A stretch of DNA of 12,172 nucleotides from an uncultured Bacteroidales bacterium (GCA_947253655.1 CAMYAE010000036.1:1-12172), one strand, 5' to 3'; counted from the stretch's first letter, positions 1 through 6,600 are shown. Notes: generated by a model not told the origin, from the sequence alone. A program made the numbers and translations.

Positions 1-55
1 CAGCCGCGGCTGAACCTGACGCAACGAATTTGGTCTTGCGGTATGTATCGACCAT
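1..55. repeat. Left copy of 55-bp terminal inverted repeat
   Basis: Positions 1-55 are the exact reverse complement of 12118-12172; identity stops at base 56. The outermost 12 bases, CAGCCGCGGCTG, are themselves a palindrome. On the minus strand the repeat encodes MVDTYRKTKFVASGSAAA of the ATPase. A length of exactly 55 also equals a common de Bruijn assembly word size, so this may mark a contig junction at a repeated sequence rather than the true end of an element. Confidence 0.95.
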
Positions 56-478
56 GGATTTAAGATGGACTTCCCAATCCTTCAAGTATTGGATTTCATC
101 ATAAAAGACGAAGAACCCGTCCACATCCTCATTGTGAAGAGATATTCGTGCATATGAGAACAATTCATCGAGAGAAACATTACTGTAAATCGGGGTGTCT
201 ATTGACATATATATGATTCTCCGGGGATCAACTCCACTATCAATCAACCGCTTGATTGAGTGATAGATCATGACTGTCTTTCCGACGCGTCTCGGTCCCA
301 TCAAAATGGCAGCCCTACGCAGTGAAAGATCTGCCACGATCGGATAGAAGAGGTCTATATAAGGTCGGCGGGGCATTGAATCATAGTCATCCGCTATCTT
401 GCCTGTAGACCACCATGGGTTGTCAAAAACAAGCCTTTTTATAATCTGCTCTTTCTGTTGCTGGTCGTATTTGCTCAT
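1..478 (-). CDS. AAA-family ATPase (AAA_14/DUF4143 type), 5' part only
   Basis: This is the first 159 codons of an ATP-binding protein that runs off the left edge. Residues 61-68 read GPRRVGKT, a Walker A loop. Residues 122-128 (FFVFYDE) are a Walker B strand followed by IQYLKDW, and the visible end KFVASGSAAA matches the sensor strand of this family. Full-length members are about 380-450 residues with a C-terminal DUF4143 domain, which is not in the window. Bacteroidales genomes carry many paralogues, often scattered alone or in accessory regions, and their cellular role is poorly defined. The ATG at 478 is preceded by a 22-bp palindrome (488-509), probably its operator. The last 18 visible codons fall inside the inverted repeat that recurs at the right end, so the true continuation of the gene is uncertain. 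Confidence 0.85.
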   Translation of the reverse strand, partial: MSKYDQQQKEQIIKRLVFDNPWWSTGKIADDYDSMPRRPYIDLFYPIVADLSLRRAAILMGPRRVGKTVMIYHSIKRLIDSGVDPRRIIYMSIDTPIYSNVSLDELFSYARISLHNEDVDGFFVFYDEIQYLKDWEVHLKSMVDTYRKTKFVASGSAAA

Positions 479-487
479 ATTCGTACA

Positions 488-509
488 TATTAACTTTACA
501 AAGTTAATA
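488..509. promoter_or_regulatory. Operator-like palindrome upstream of the ATPase
   Basis: Two perfect 10-bp arms, TATTAACTTT and AAAGTTAATA, are separated by AC. The palindrome ends 10 bp before the ATPase ATG at 478, inside the likely promoter or leader. A dyad of this kind is a candidate protein-binding site, probably autoregulatory. It could alternatively act as an RNA hairpin covering the start. Confidence 0.5.
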
Positions 510-665
510 AATATCTCTTAACATAACACATGTTCACAAAATAAGAGTATAAAAACATCTTATTACTACATTATAATTAATAACACGAAAGTTTGACACT
601 CAATTAAATTAAAACTAAATGCAAAACTGTTATAAATTGTGCAATGCGTGCGTCATTCCGTCGGG
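510..665. other. AT-rich intergenic stretch with one hairpin
   Basis: No reading frame is credible here. The only visible structure is a 7-bp inverted repeat, AATAAGA (540-546) with TCTTATT (558-564). The stretch separates the divergent ATPase from the insertion-sequence remnant and probably contains the ATPase promoter on the minus strand. Confidence 0.5.
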
Positions 666-712
666 AGGGAAGATACTGTTTCAAAAAGTGTATCTTAGAT
701 GAGATAAAAAGA

Positions 713-773
713 AAGTCTACGGATTTCTTTAGATTTATAAACACAAAACAAAAACTCTAAAAAACGTAGACTT
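713..773 (+). promoter_or_regulatory. Hairpin leader of the IS256-type transposase
   Basis: AAGTCTACG (713-721) pairs perfectly with CGTAGACTT (765-773). Imperfect pairing continues inward (TTTCTTTAGA against TCTAAAAAA). The right arm abuts the transposase ATG at 774, so the start region would be occluded in long read-through transcripts. Some insertion sequences use such leaders to block expression driven from flanking DNA. It sits just inside what is probably the left end of the element, near GATACTGTTTCAAAAAGTGT (672-691). Confidence 0.5.
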
Positions 774-1066
774 ATGTATTTCACAAAGGAACAACTTTCC
801 GAGGTATTATGCAAGCATGCGGAAAGAGAAATGGTCTCCAGGACCTGCTGGAGAACGTGATTGCCGATGTCTTCCCGAAAACGCCGCTACAGAGGTGTAC
901 GACGCATCTTAAGCGTGCCATCATCAGTGATGTGCGTATGGGCGACAAACGCGACGTGGCCGAGGATCTGAAGCAGGTATTCCGCACGCGAGACAGGAAC
1001 CATACCGTTGGAAAGGCTCGCCCCGCTTCGGCCGTTGCCGAAAATTACGAAAGAATGGAAAACTGA
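774..1066 (+). pseudogene. IS256-family transposase remnant
   Basis: The ATG at 774 opens MYFTKEQLSEVLCKHAERE, typical of the N-terminus of IS256-family (Mutator-like) DDE transposases in Bacteroidales. One base appears to be missing near 830, because the continuation NGLQDLLE is in the frame that starts at 809. That segment then jumps directly into ENVIADVFPKTPLQRCTTHL and VAEDLKQVFRT, which belong to the central catalytic part, so roughly the N-terminal third to half is deleted in between. After about 1015 the similarity fades and the C-terminal third, with the final catalytic Glu, is absent. The remnant therefore carries a frameshift, an internal deletion and a 3' truncation, and cannot encode an active enzyme. 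No right inverted repeat was found. The family call is by recognition of motifs only. Confidence 0.75.
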
Positions 1067-1116
1067 TTATATTTGCAAATCTGAAGGCTCCGTGAGACCG
1101 GCTTCGGACACACTCT

Positions 1117-1242
1117 ATGAAACACTACCAACAAAAAGCAGCTACGTTTGCTGCAAAATTAACATTACCTTTGACTTCATCTGACATTGATGAGATTATT
1201 GACGATTGGAATGAAGGTGGAGTTCAAGAACTTAAATTTTAG
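1117..1242 (+). CDS. Small 41-residue ORF upstream of the HTH gene
   Basis: An ATG at 1117 opens MKHYQQKAATFAAKLTLPL and the frame ends in DWNEGGVQELKF at 1242, seven bases before the HTH gene. The frame is open back to a TGA at 1093. I do not recognise the protein. No convincing ribosome-binding site is visible. It lies directly behind the transposase debris, so it may be the 3' end of a gene interrupted by that element, or a genuine small partner of the HTH protein. The close spacing to 1250 is compatible with translational coupling. Confidence 0.35.
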   Translation: MKHYQQKAATFAAKLTLPLTSSDIDEIIDDWNEGGVQELKF

Positions 1243-1249
1243 TTGAATT

Positions 1250-1528
1250 ATGGAAGAAGAATTAGTTGACCTTTGTACTCTTGTTAGGAATCTTGAAAAG
1301 AAGATTGACTCATTTCAGAGCAAGCCGACACTTGTCTACTCAAATGCGGAGGTGGCCAAAATGTTTGGTGTCTGCACACATATGCTTACTAAATGGCGTA
1401 ACGAGGGAACGCTTGGCTATAGTCGTAAGGGAGGAGTTATTTTCTATTCCCCCGATGATATCAAGGAATTTATTCAGAATACACATCACGAAGCCGTGAA
1501 TGCGTCTATTGCCGGTGGCTGGATGTGA
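1250..1528 (+). CDS. Helix-turn-helix domain protein (excisionase-like, HTH_17)
   Basis: This 92-residue protein has a short predicted helical N-terminus (residues 1-25). A winged helix-turn-helix of the MerR/excisionase type follows at about residues 30-75: YSNAEVAKMFGVCTHMLTKW, then a wing with GGVIFYSPDDIKEFI. Such proteins are common in Bacteroidales mobile elements, where they act as excisionases or small transcription factors. It converges on the tyrosine recombinase at 1595 and shares a terminator with it, so a role as recombination directionality factor is plausible but unproven. The ATG at 1250 follows the small ORF by seven bases. Length is normal for the group and nothing looks broken. 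Confidence 0.8.
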   Translation: MEEELVDLCTLVRNLEKKIDSFQSKPTLVYSNAEVAKMFGVCTHMLTKWRNEGTLGYSRKGGVIFYSPDDIKEFIQNTHHEAVNASIAGGWM

Positions 1529-1565
1529 TTACAGTTAGTTCTTTTTTTCTTGTTTATTAGACGCA

Positions 1566-1593
1566 GGAAGCCTCGGAGAAATCCGAGGCTTCC
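1566..1593. terminator. Bidirectional intrinsic terminator
   Basis: A perfect 12-bp stem, GGAAGCCTCGGA (1566-1577) with TCCGAGGCTTCC (1582-1593), closes a GAAA tetraloop. It is followed by TTTATT on the plus strand. It lies between the convergent HTH gene (ends 1528) and recombinase (ends 1595), so it can serve both. On the minus strand the flanking sequence has no long T run, so function is clearer for the HTH transcript. Confidence 0.85.
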
Positions 1594-1594
1594 T

Positions 1595-2923
1595 TTATTC
1601 GTACTTGATGTTTTCAAACCGGGACGTGTCAATTTCCTGGTAGAGTTCTGTCATTTTGTTTACAGCCTTTCTTAATGTCTTGTTTAAGACTTCGGCATAG
1701 ACCTTTTCTGTGGCTAACGTTGTCGAATGTCCCATCAGTTTGCTTAACATCTTAATATCCACACCATTGTTGATTGCCTTGACTGCAAAAGTGTGTCTTG
1801 CCGTATGGAAGGTCAGAGGAAACGGTAGTTTTATTTTTTCGCCGACGCTCTGCAGTGAGGTATTTACGACTCTATTGAGAGAGTTTTTTTTACGCTCCAG
1901 TATTTCTTCGTCGTTGATGTCGTCATCGAGAAAGGCGAAAACGTATTCCCCTTTGCTGTGTTTTTTCCGCCATTTCCGGAGGATTGTTACTGCCATGGGA
2001 TTCAGTGGTATCACAAGCCTGTTCCTTGTCTTATAGATAGTCTTTTCAAGTTGCTTGGTCTTGAAATCTATATGTTTCCACTTGAGTGTCATTACATCAG
2101 AGAAGCGTAGTCCGCAAGCGGCGTAGGAGAAGAAGTACATATCCAGAATTTCCTTTGTGCGCATTCTGTTACAATTGTCGTATGCTTTCAGTAATTGCCT
2201 CATCTGTTCGTCATTGAGGTAACGCATTTTGCGATCTTCCGTGTCGATATGTGCTGTATTATTGGTGGGAAGGAAGTGTTTTGTGATTGGGCCGGTGATA
2301 TAACGGTCTATAAGCCCGTTGTCGCAGGCGTAATCGAGTGCTTTGTAGATTGGTATCAGTGATTTGTTTATCCCCTCGTTGCTGGTGTTTTCAAGTGTCT
2401 TACGTCGGTATGCAATGAATTTGTCAATTATTTCAAGTGAGATCTCATTTAGGGATATTGAGAGCATATTCATTTCGGTCCGAAGGAACCGCTCAAAGAC
2501 CTTGATGCAACTCTCTTTGTTGATATATGTCTTATAGGTATAAACTCCGGTGTCATAGAGCATCCGATTGTGTTTACGGACATATTCTACGAGGTTTGTT
2601 TTTTGGACCTTTGTCTGCCTGTCCGCCGGTTGCTGATTGAGGATGTTCCTAACGACAAGAGGGGACAGTTCTCCATTATAGGTGGCAATGCCAAGATTTA
2701 CCTTGTTCTTGAATTGGCGGAGAAAGATATTCTTTTGATAGATCTCCGGAGTGTTTCCTTTAATCTGTTCTTCTTTCTCGTCCCAATCCTCTTCAAAAAT
2801 CTTATATCCGATTGCTTTTTTGATATATTTCCCACGCAGGCAATAACGTAGGTATATATCTTTCCGTCCGTCCTTGTCTGCTCTTTCTCTTAAGTAGTAT
2901 TTTCCTTCCGGTAGGTGTCTCAT
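1595..2923 (-). CDS. Tyrosine recombinase / integrase
   Basis: A 442-residue site-specific recombinase. The N-terminal 80 residues form an arm-DNA-binding domain (KYYLRERADKDGRKDIYLRY). Residues about 110-215 are the SAM-like core-binding domain, and about 230-425 the catalytic domain. All catalytic residues are present: Arg273 in CGLRFSD, Lys298 in YKTR, His373 and Arg376 in FHTARHTF, His399 in MGHS, and nucleophile Tyr409 in EKVYAEVL. This is the usual Bacteroidetes architecture, found in integrases of conjugative and mobilisable elements and in enzymes that invert promoters. The ATG at 2923 gives the expected N-terminus. Upstream (2929-3056) are short repeats and hairpins that could be its own binding sites. 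It appears intact. Whether it acts on the terminal inverted repeats or on a separate attachment site cannot be told from sequence. Confidence 0.93.
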   Translation of the reverse strand: MRHLPEGKYYLRERADKDGRKDIYLRYCLRGKYIKKAIGYKIFEEDWDEKEEQIKGNTPEIYQKNIFLRQFKNKVNLGIATYNGELSPLVVRNILNQQPADRQTKVQKTNLVEYVRKHNRMLYDTGVYTYKTYINKESCIKVFERFLRTEMNMLSISLNEISLEIIDKFIAYRRKTLENTSNEGINKSLIPIYKALDYACDNGLIDRYITGPITKHFLPTNNTAHIDTEDRKMRYLNDEQMRQLLKAYDNCNRMRTKEILDMYFFSYAACGLRFSDVMTLKWKHIDFKTKQLEKTIYKTRNRLVIPLNPMAVTILRKWRKKHSKGEYVFAFLDDDINDEEILERKKNSLNRVVNTSLQSVGEKIKLPFPLTFHTARHTFAVKAINNGVDIKMLSKLMGHSTTLATEKVYAEVLNKTLRKAVNKMTELYQEIDTSRFENIKYE

Positions 2924-2928
2924 ACTTA

Positions 2929-3056
2929 CCCCAATTTTCTTCCAAGAATAAATCGAATAGTTTGGGGTCGTTTTGGGGTCGCCCCGTATTACCTTATATC
3001 ACGTAGAATTGCGTCTACGGGGGGTCATTTCCCCCGATTTCTGACTTGGGGGTCAG
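2929..3056. repeat. Repeat and hairpin cluster upstream of the recombinase
   Basis: TTGGGGTCG occurs twice at 11-bp spacing (2962-2970, 2973-2981). A variant TTGGGGGTC lies at 3046-3054, and the reverse complement CCCCAA at 2929-2934. Three short inverted repeats follow: CGTAGA/TCTACG (3002-3007, 3014-3019), GGGGG/CCCCC (3020-3024, 3031-3035) and CTGAC/GTCAG (3041-3045, 3052-3056). Helically phased repeats next to an integrase gene are typical of arm-type or operator sites. I infer an attachment or autoregulation region, but no core crossover site is identified. Confidence 0.5.
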
Positions 3057-3089
3057 TTGTAGTATATTGATTATCAATTACTTATATGA

Positions 3090-3311
3090 TTAGTATTCTT
3101 CCTCGTTAAAAAAGAAATCGTCTTTGGTCGGATAGTCGGGCCAGATGTCTTCGATGCTTTCGTATATTTCACCTTCGTCTTCGAGTTCCTGAAGATTCTC
3201 GATAACCTCCTCAGGAGCACCGGAACGATTGGCATAATCTATAAGTTCATCTTTTGAGGCCGGCCACGGCGCGTCATCAAGGCTGCTAGCAAGTTCAAGT
3301 GTCCAGTACAT
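3090..3311 (-). CDS. DUF2795 domain-containing acidic protein
   Basis: A strongly acidic 73-residue protein, MYWTLELASSLDDAPWPASK onward. The segment WPASKDELIDYANRSGAPEEVIENLQELEDEGEIYESIEDIWPDY is recognisable as the DUF2795 family, which is widely conserved among Bacteroidales and of unknown function. The C-terminus DFFFNEEEY also matches members I remember. It has no signal peptide or membrane segment and is presumably cytosolic. It stands alone with its own promoter: a TATATTTG box (3388-3395, minus strand) fits the Bacteroidetes TAnnTTTG consensus. A leader hairpin lies at 3343-3363. It is probably core-genome sequence beside the recombinase. Confidence 0.88.
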   Translation of the reverse strand: MYWTLELASSLDDAPWPASKDELIDYANRSGAPEEVIENLQELEDEGEIYESIEDIWPDYPTKDDFFFNEEEY

Positions 3312-3342
3312 GATATAAACCGTTTAATTATTTATATATCAA

Positions 3343-3395
3343 CGCCATTACGACCGAATGGCGGCATCTCCCTTTATGTCGGGGCGGCAAATATA
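3343..3395 (-). promoter_or_regulatory. Promoter box and leader hairpin of the DUF2795 gene
   Basis: On the minus strand 3395-3388 reads TATATTTG, an exact match to the Bacteroidetes -7 consensus TAnnTTTG. Downstream, CGCCATT (3343-3349) pairs with AATGGCG (3357-3363) around a 7-base loop, giving a 7-bp leader hairpin about 30 bases before the ATG at 3311. No clear -33 TTTG element was identified at the right distance. Confidence 0.5.
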
Positions 3396-3490
3396 ACCAA
3401 AAAATCCTTATTATGAATTATTTTTAGTCTATTTTGCAATAAAATAACAATTTTGTAATGGCATATATAAAATAAGACAGAGACGAAGAG

Positions 3491-3637
3491 AAAAACACAT
3501 AGGAAACTTCCGGGGTTTAGGACGGTCCAAGGGAATACGCACCGGAGTAAGCCTTAACAGCAGTACATACGCAACAGTAATTAGTTGTGCTCCGATGCGT
3601 TCCAAATTGGATGGAGCATTAGCGTGAGGTGTTTTTT
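3491..3637 (+). ncRNA. Candidate structured RNA, 6S-like rod
   Basis: No protein fits this interval, yet its two halves pair in nested order. AAAAACAC (3491-3498) pairs with GTGTTTTT (3629-3636), TCCAA (3526-3530) with TTGGA (3607-3611), GGA (3532-3534) with TCC (3601-3603), ACGCA (3537-3541) with TGCGT (3596-3600), CGGAG (3543-3547) with CTCCG (3590-3594), and CAAC (3572-3575) with GTTG (3584-3587). The result is one long rod with a closing stem, a large asymmetric internal bubble (3499-3525 against 3612-3628), an upper stem and a U-run at the 3' end (3632-3637). This resembles 6S RNA, which binds the housekeeping RNA polymerase. The segment AAGCCTTAA near 3549 also resembles a stretch in enterobacterial 6S RNA. 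The promoter would lie in the AT-rich DNA around 3430-3475. The family assignment is a hypothesis; the base pairing is directly seen. Confidence 0.5.
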
Positions 3638-3665
3638 GTATAATGGTTATAATAAGAGGACTTTC

Positions 3666-5402
3666 TTATATTCTCAGATATGAAAAACAAGAAGCCAGAC
3701 AAATACCTTTACCGGGCAGATTCTTTACCCATTCAGGAATTGTGCCGTGAAGACTTGCACCCTCAAAATCGAGTACTTTTATTTTGTTCTCCGGATTGTT
3801 CATAAGATCATTTAGACCTTTCCACTCGCGGATATCCATATCTATTATGTCAAATGCAAGCGTTATATTTTCAAGTTTTGTAAGGTTTCTTATGCTGTCA
3901 GGAAGTTTCGAGAAGTTATAGAAAGGGAAAATCTTAAGTTCTTTCAGTTCCGTCAGTTTGCCTATCTCCTCGGAAAGGATGCCCGTGCATTTTGGTTGAC
4001 TTGCGGTGAATCCTATCTCGATGCATCTTTCAATTCCTCCTATTTCCCACCACGTGCTTCCAAACCACTTGTCTACCGGTGCGTCAGTACCCCAATTACT
4101 GTAGTAGTCCCCGAAAGCACCGTTCTCTTCCCACTCCTTCATGTTCATTGATTCGGCAATGGCGACAAGGGCATCGCGGTCGGTGTCTTTGTTCCCGTGG
4201 GTCTTATCCTGTACGATGACAAGAGTCTTCTCCAAGAGACCCTCCGAATCCCTCACGGTAATCCTTGAAGTCCTGTTTTCCCAAAGATTGTTCTCGCTGA
4301 CGGTGAAACTGACCGTGTAATTTACAAGTTCTTTTTTCTTCCCCGTTATCGTTGCCGCACCTTCGGCAGTTGCCTCGATGCCGAGGCTTGTAACTACCTC
4401 TACCTGTCCGTTGAACTGCTTGTAGTCCAACTCCATATTTTCCTGTTGCAGGTCCAGATAGGCCAATTTCAATTTTACCTCTTTCTGGCTTTCACCGGCT
4501 TCGTTCTTTGCTTTCAAGGTAAATGCCTCGAAGTAACCTGCATCCTCTTTTGCCTTTACGATGATCTTCCCTGATTTCTTGCCGGGATCAAGTTCCAGGG
4601 CGGCTTCAATCCCCGATGTGGTCTGCACCGTCACCTCATCGATGTCCGTTTCACAGGCGATTGTGAAGGGCATCTCGTTGCTTCTGTTGCACTTTTTCGG
4701 GTAGATTATATCCGATTTCACACTGACTATCGGATCTGCCGGTACGACAGCCCACTTCCCGAACTCGAAAGTGATCGCCACTTCGCATTCCTTGCGTCCG
4801 TCAGAGAAAACGAGTGTCCCTTCAATCTCCTTTGCCTCCTTGATTGAAGTGTTGAAGGAGATGACCCCTTTTGAGGTCTCCTTGTCGTAACTGTTCGACA
4901 GTTCGAGTCCCGGTATCTCGCTCTTAAGGCTTACCTTCACGGGTCCGTCCGCATTGCTTGCGGCGTATTTGAGTTCTTCTGTCCGCCCGGCGATTATGGA
5001 AAGCCTTTCGCTGTCCGTCAGGACGGAGAAAGGGGTGCTGTCCGGGAAGAGGTCAATAGTCAGGTCTTTGGTCACGGTGTCTTTCCTGTCCTTGAAGACC
5101 AACTGTACTGTCACTGATTCCTTTTTATCCCTTAAGGATGTGAATTTCAGTGTGCCGGTACGGTTGTCAGTCCGGATATCCTCGAAAGATACTCCCTCCG
5201 GAAGCCCTTCGACGCTTATTTTCGGTGTTCCGTCCGCATCGATTAAGATGTATTCCACGGTTGCCGTCTCCTCGTATGTCAGTTCTATTTTCTGTGAAAA
5301 TATCTGAACGGACATAGGCATGTCTTTCTCTTCCTCTTTTTTGCATGAGACCAACCCTACGCAGAAAAGAAGAAAGGTAATGAGAGTTAATTTTGTAATA
5401 AT
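3666..5402 (-). CDS. Surface lipoprotein with Ig-like/BACON and leucine-rich repeats; non-canonical start
   Basis: The reading frame encodes a lipoprotein signal peptide ITKLTLITFLLFCVGLVSC, with lipobox LVSC, followed by KKEEEKD. That resembles the K/D/E-rich tag that sends Bacteroidetes lipoproteins to the cell surface. Three Ig/cadherin-like beta domains of about 90 residues come next, then a BACON-like segment ending TLVIVQDK. The C-terminal 150 residues look like leucine-rich repeats (GKLTELKELKIFPF, SIRNLTKLENITL, GTIPEWVKNLP). No ATG, GTG or TTG lies between the fic stop codon (5412) and the signal peptide, only AAT AAT ATA ATT ATT ACA. The first TTG (5354) would delete the signal. The start given is the ATT at 5402 (578 residues). 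Either an ATT/ATA start is used, or the start was lost when the fic module landed upstream. The last residues (ASCFSYLRI) end abruptly within the repeats. Function is unknown, perhaps adhesion or ligand binding. Confidence 0.75.
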   Translation of the reverse strand: MITKLTLITFLLFCVGLVSCKKEEEKDMPMSVQIFSQKIELTYEETATVEYILIDADGTPKISVEGLPEGVSFEDIRTDNRTGTLKFTSLRDKKESVTVQLVFKDRKDTVTKDLTIDLFPDSTPFSVLTDSERLSIIAGRTEELKYAASNADGPVKVSLKSEIPGLELSNSYDKETSKGVISFNTSIKEAKEIEGTLVFSDGRKECEVAITFEFGKWAVVPADPIVSVKSDIIYPKKCNRSNEMPFTIACETDIDEVTVQTTSGIEAALELDPGKKSGKIIVKAKEDAGYFEAFTLKAKNEAGESQKEVKLKLAYLDLQQENMELDYKQFNGQVEVVTSLGIEATAEGAATITGKKKELVNYTVSFTVSENNLWENRTSRITVRDSEGLLEKTLVIVQDKTHGNKDTDRDALVAIAESMNMKEWEENGAFGDYYSNWGTDAPVDKWFGSTWWEIGGIERCIEIGFTASQPKCTGILSEEIGKLTELKELKIFPFYNFSKLPDSIRNLTKLENITLAFDIIDMDIREWKGLNDLMNNPENKIKVLDFEGASLHGTIPEWVKNLPGKGICLASCFSYLRI

Positions 5403-5411
5403 TATATTATT

Positions 5412-6308
5412 TTATAAGTCTTCCTGTTCGTAATAATATGAATAATCGATTCCTTTCATGAACATTTCCCTGTCATCGATCCTGGACGTGAGGACAGGCT
5501 CAACTAAAGACTTGATATGCCTGCTGTCCGTAACGCTCTCGCACATTGCGGTAAGATATTCGTTCTTGTCTATCTGACTCCAGTCAACGCACTTCTTGAG
5601 GCTCTTTTTCAGTATCATGTCAAGCCAGATTCGCGTGCTTCGGCCGTTGCCTTCCATAAACGGATGAGCCACGTTCATCTCGACGTACTTGTTCATTATC
5701 TCGTCAAAAGTTTTCTGTTGCATTTTCTCTATTGACTGCAGCGTTTCAGGTAAATACATGCAGTTTGCGAACGAGAATCCTCCCTTTGAGATGTTTTTTG
5801 TCCGTATCTGTCCTGCGAAGTCGTAAAGCCCGGCAAAAAGATAGGCGTGAATCTGTTGCAGGTTCTTTATCGTTCCGGGATCGGATTCTGTCAGAAGCTC
5901 GCTCCCGAAGAGTTGATAGGCTCTTTTCTTGCTTTGCCCGTCAATTGTGTTGTCGCTGTAGGTGAACCAGTCAAGAAAGACTCTGGCCTTGTCGTTTGGT
6001 ATCGCTTTTGCCAGTTGTACTGTACCTTTCCCGTCCAGCATGTCTGTCAGTCTCATTTTCAGGTCCGGTGATTGCAGTTTGAACCGGTTAGTAGCACTAA
6101 CCAGTTCATTTTGCTCTTTCTTGAGTTTGTTTTTGAGATACTTCCAGTAGTTACGTGTCTTCTCGTAGTCCTCCTGTCCGTTAATCGCTGCAATGATATC
6201 CAGAACGGAGAACCACCATTTGTCGTTTTCCTCATCCCATAGTGCTCGAACTTTTTTATCATTGAAGAAGCGTATTGATATCTTATGCTGATTTTCTTTC
6301 ACACTCAT
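5412..6308 (-). CDS. fic: Class III Fic protein (AMP transferase) with BRO-like N-terminal domain
   Basis: A 298-residue protein. Residues about 10-115 (IRFFNDKKVRALWDEENDKW, then DMLDGKGTVQLAKAIPNDKA) resemble the BRO-N/antirepressor DNA-binding domain of phage proteins. Residues about 125-298 closely resemble the small class III Fic enzyme of Neisseria. They include the substrate flap GLYDFAGQIRTKNISKGGF (160-178), active-site motif HPFMEGNGR (215-223), and a C-terminal inhibitory helix with Ser290-YYY-Glu294. Fic enzymes move AMP from ATP onto target hydroxyls. The Neisseria relative targets DNA gyrase and topoisomerase IV and is restrained by its own SxxxE(G/N) helix. Here Gln follows Glu where Gly or Asn is usual. 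It has its own leader after repeat copy 1, and its stop lies ten bases before the lipoprotein frame, so the two may be cotranscribed. No separate antitoxin gene is visible. Confidence 0.9.
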   Translation of the reverse strand: MSVKENQHKISIRFFNDKKVRALWDEENDKWWFSVLDIIAAINGQEDYEKTRNYWKYLKNKLKKEQNELVSATNRFKLQSPDLKMRLTDMLDGKGTVQLAKAIPNDKARVFLDWFTYSDNTIDGQSKKRAYQLFGSELLTESDPGTIKNLQQIHAYLFAGLYDFAGQIRTKNISKGGFSFANCMYLPETLQSIEKMQQKTFDEIMNKYVEMNVAHPFMEGNGRSTRIWLDMILKKSLKKCVDWSQIDKNEYLTAMCESVTDSRHIKSLVEPVLTSRIDDREMFMKGIDYSYYYEQEDL

Positions 6309-6393
6309 AATCTGATTGTTCTATAGTTTTTCAAAGATACGAATTATTTGCCTTATCGTTTTCTTATTCGGTTTTCGGCATTTGTTCTTTCCC

Positions 6394-6600
6394 GACTTTG
6401 GTTTCACCGTGCATCGGGAACTTCCAATCTGTGCTTTCATAATAATTGGTTTTAAAAATTGTTTTTTATTATTATTCAGGCGGCAGCATGGCTCCGCCTG
6501 AACTTGTAAGAGAAAAACGCACTGCGGGGCAAAGAAAAAGGCCTCCGATGTAGGAGGCCGGGAAATCTGTAAGATTTTTTTCTTTGGAACGGAGTGCGTA
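6394..6600. repeat. Module-border repeat, copy 1 (40-bp core plus 167-bp hairpin unit)
   Basis: Positions 6394-6433 match 7727-7766 and 10102-10141 (40 bases each, a few mismatches). Positions 6434-6600 match 7786-7952 over 167 bases with about eight mismatches. The long part holds an imperfect hairpin, CAGGCGG-C-AGC against GCTCCGCCTG around an ATG loop (6478-6500). It also holds a nested triple stem: ACGCACT, CAAAGAAAAA and GGCCTCC paired with later complements. On the minus strand the core encodes TDWKFPMHGETKV, frameshifted relative to an upstream ATG because 19 bases are missing compared with copy 2. The copy separates the AbiE-like operon (3' end 6686) from fic (start 6308). The remaining bases of this intergenic stretch (6309-6393, 6601-6685) show nothing further beyond the presumed fic promoter. 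Confidence 0.85.
6535..6559 (-). terminator. Minus-strand intrinsic terminator in repeat copy 1
   Basis: GGCCTCC (6540-6546) pairs with GGAGGCC (6553-6559) around a 6-base loop. Read on the minus strand, the stem is followed by TTTTTCTTTG. It lies about 130 bases past the stop of the AbiEii-like gene and would end that transcript before fic. Confidence 0.7.

Noticed and set aside
781..987. Minus-strand frame over the transposase remnant
   Set aside because: It is the complement shadow of a clearly recognisable plus-strand IS256-type sequence and resembles no known protein.
4954..5307. 117-residue plus-strand frame inside the lipoprotein gene
   Set aside because: Low-complexity shadow of the lipoprotein coding strand; the minus-strand frame has a signal peptide and domain structure.
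5517..6150. Several plus-strand frames opposite fic
   Set aside because: The minus-strand frame carries a full Fic domain with HPFMEGNGR; the plus-strand frames are antisense by-products.
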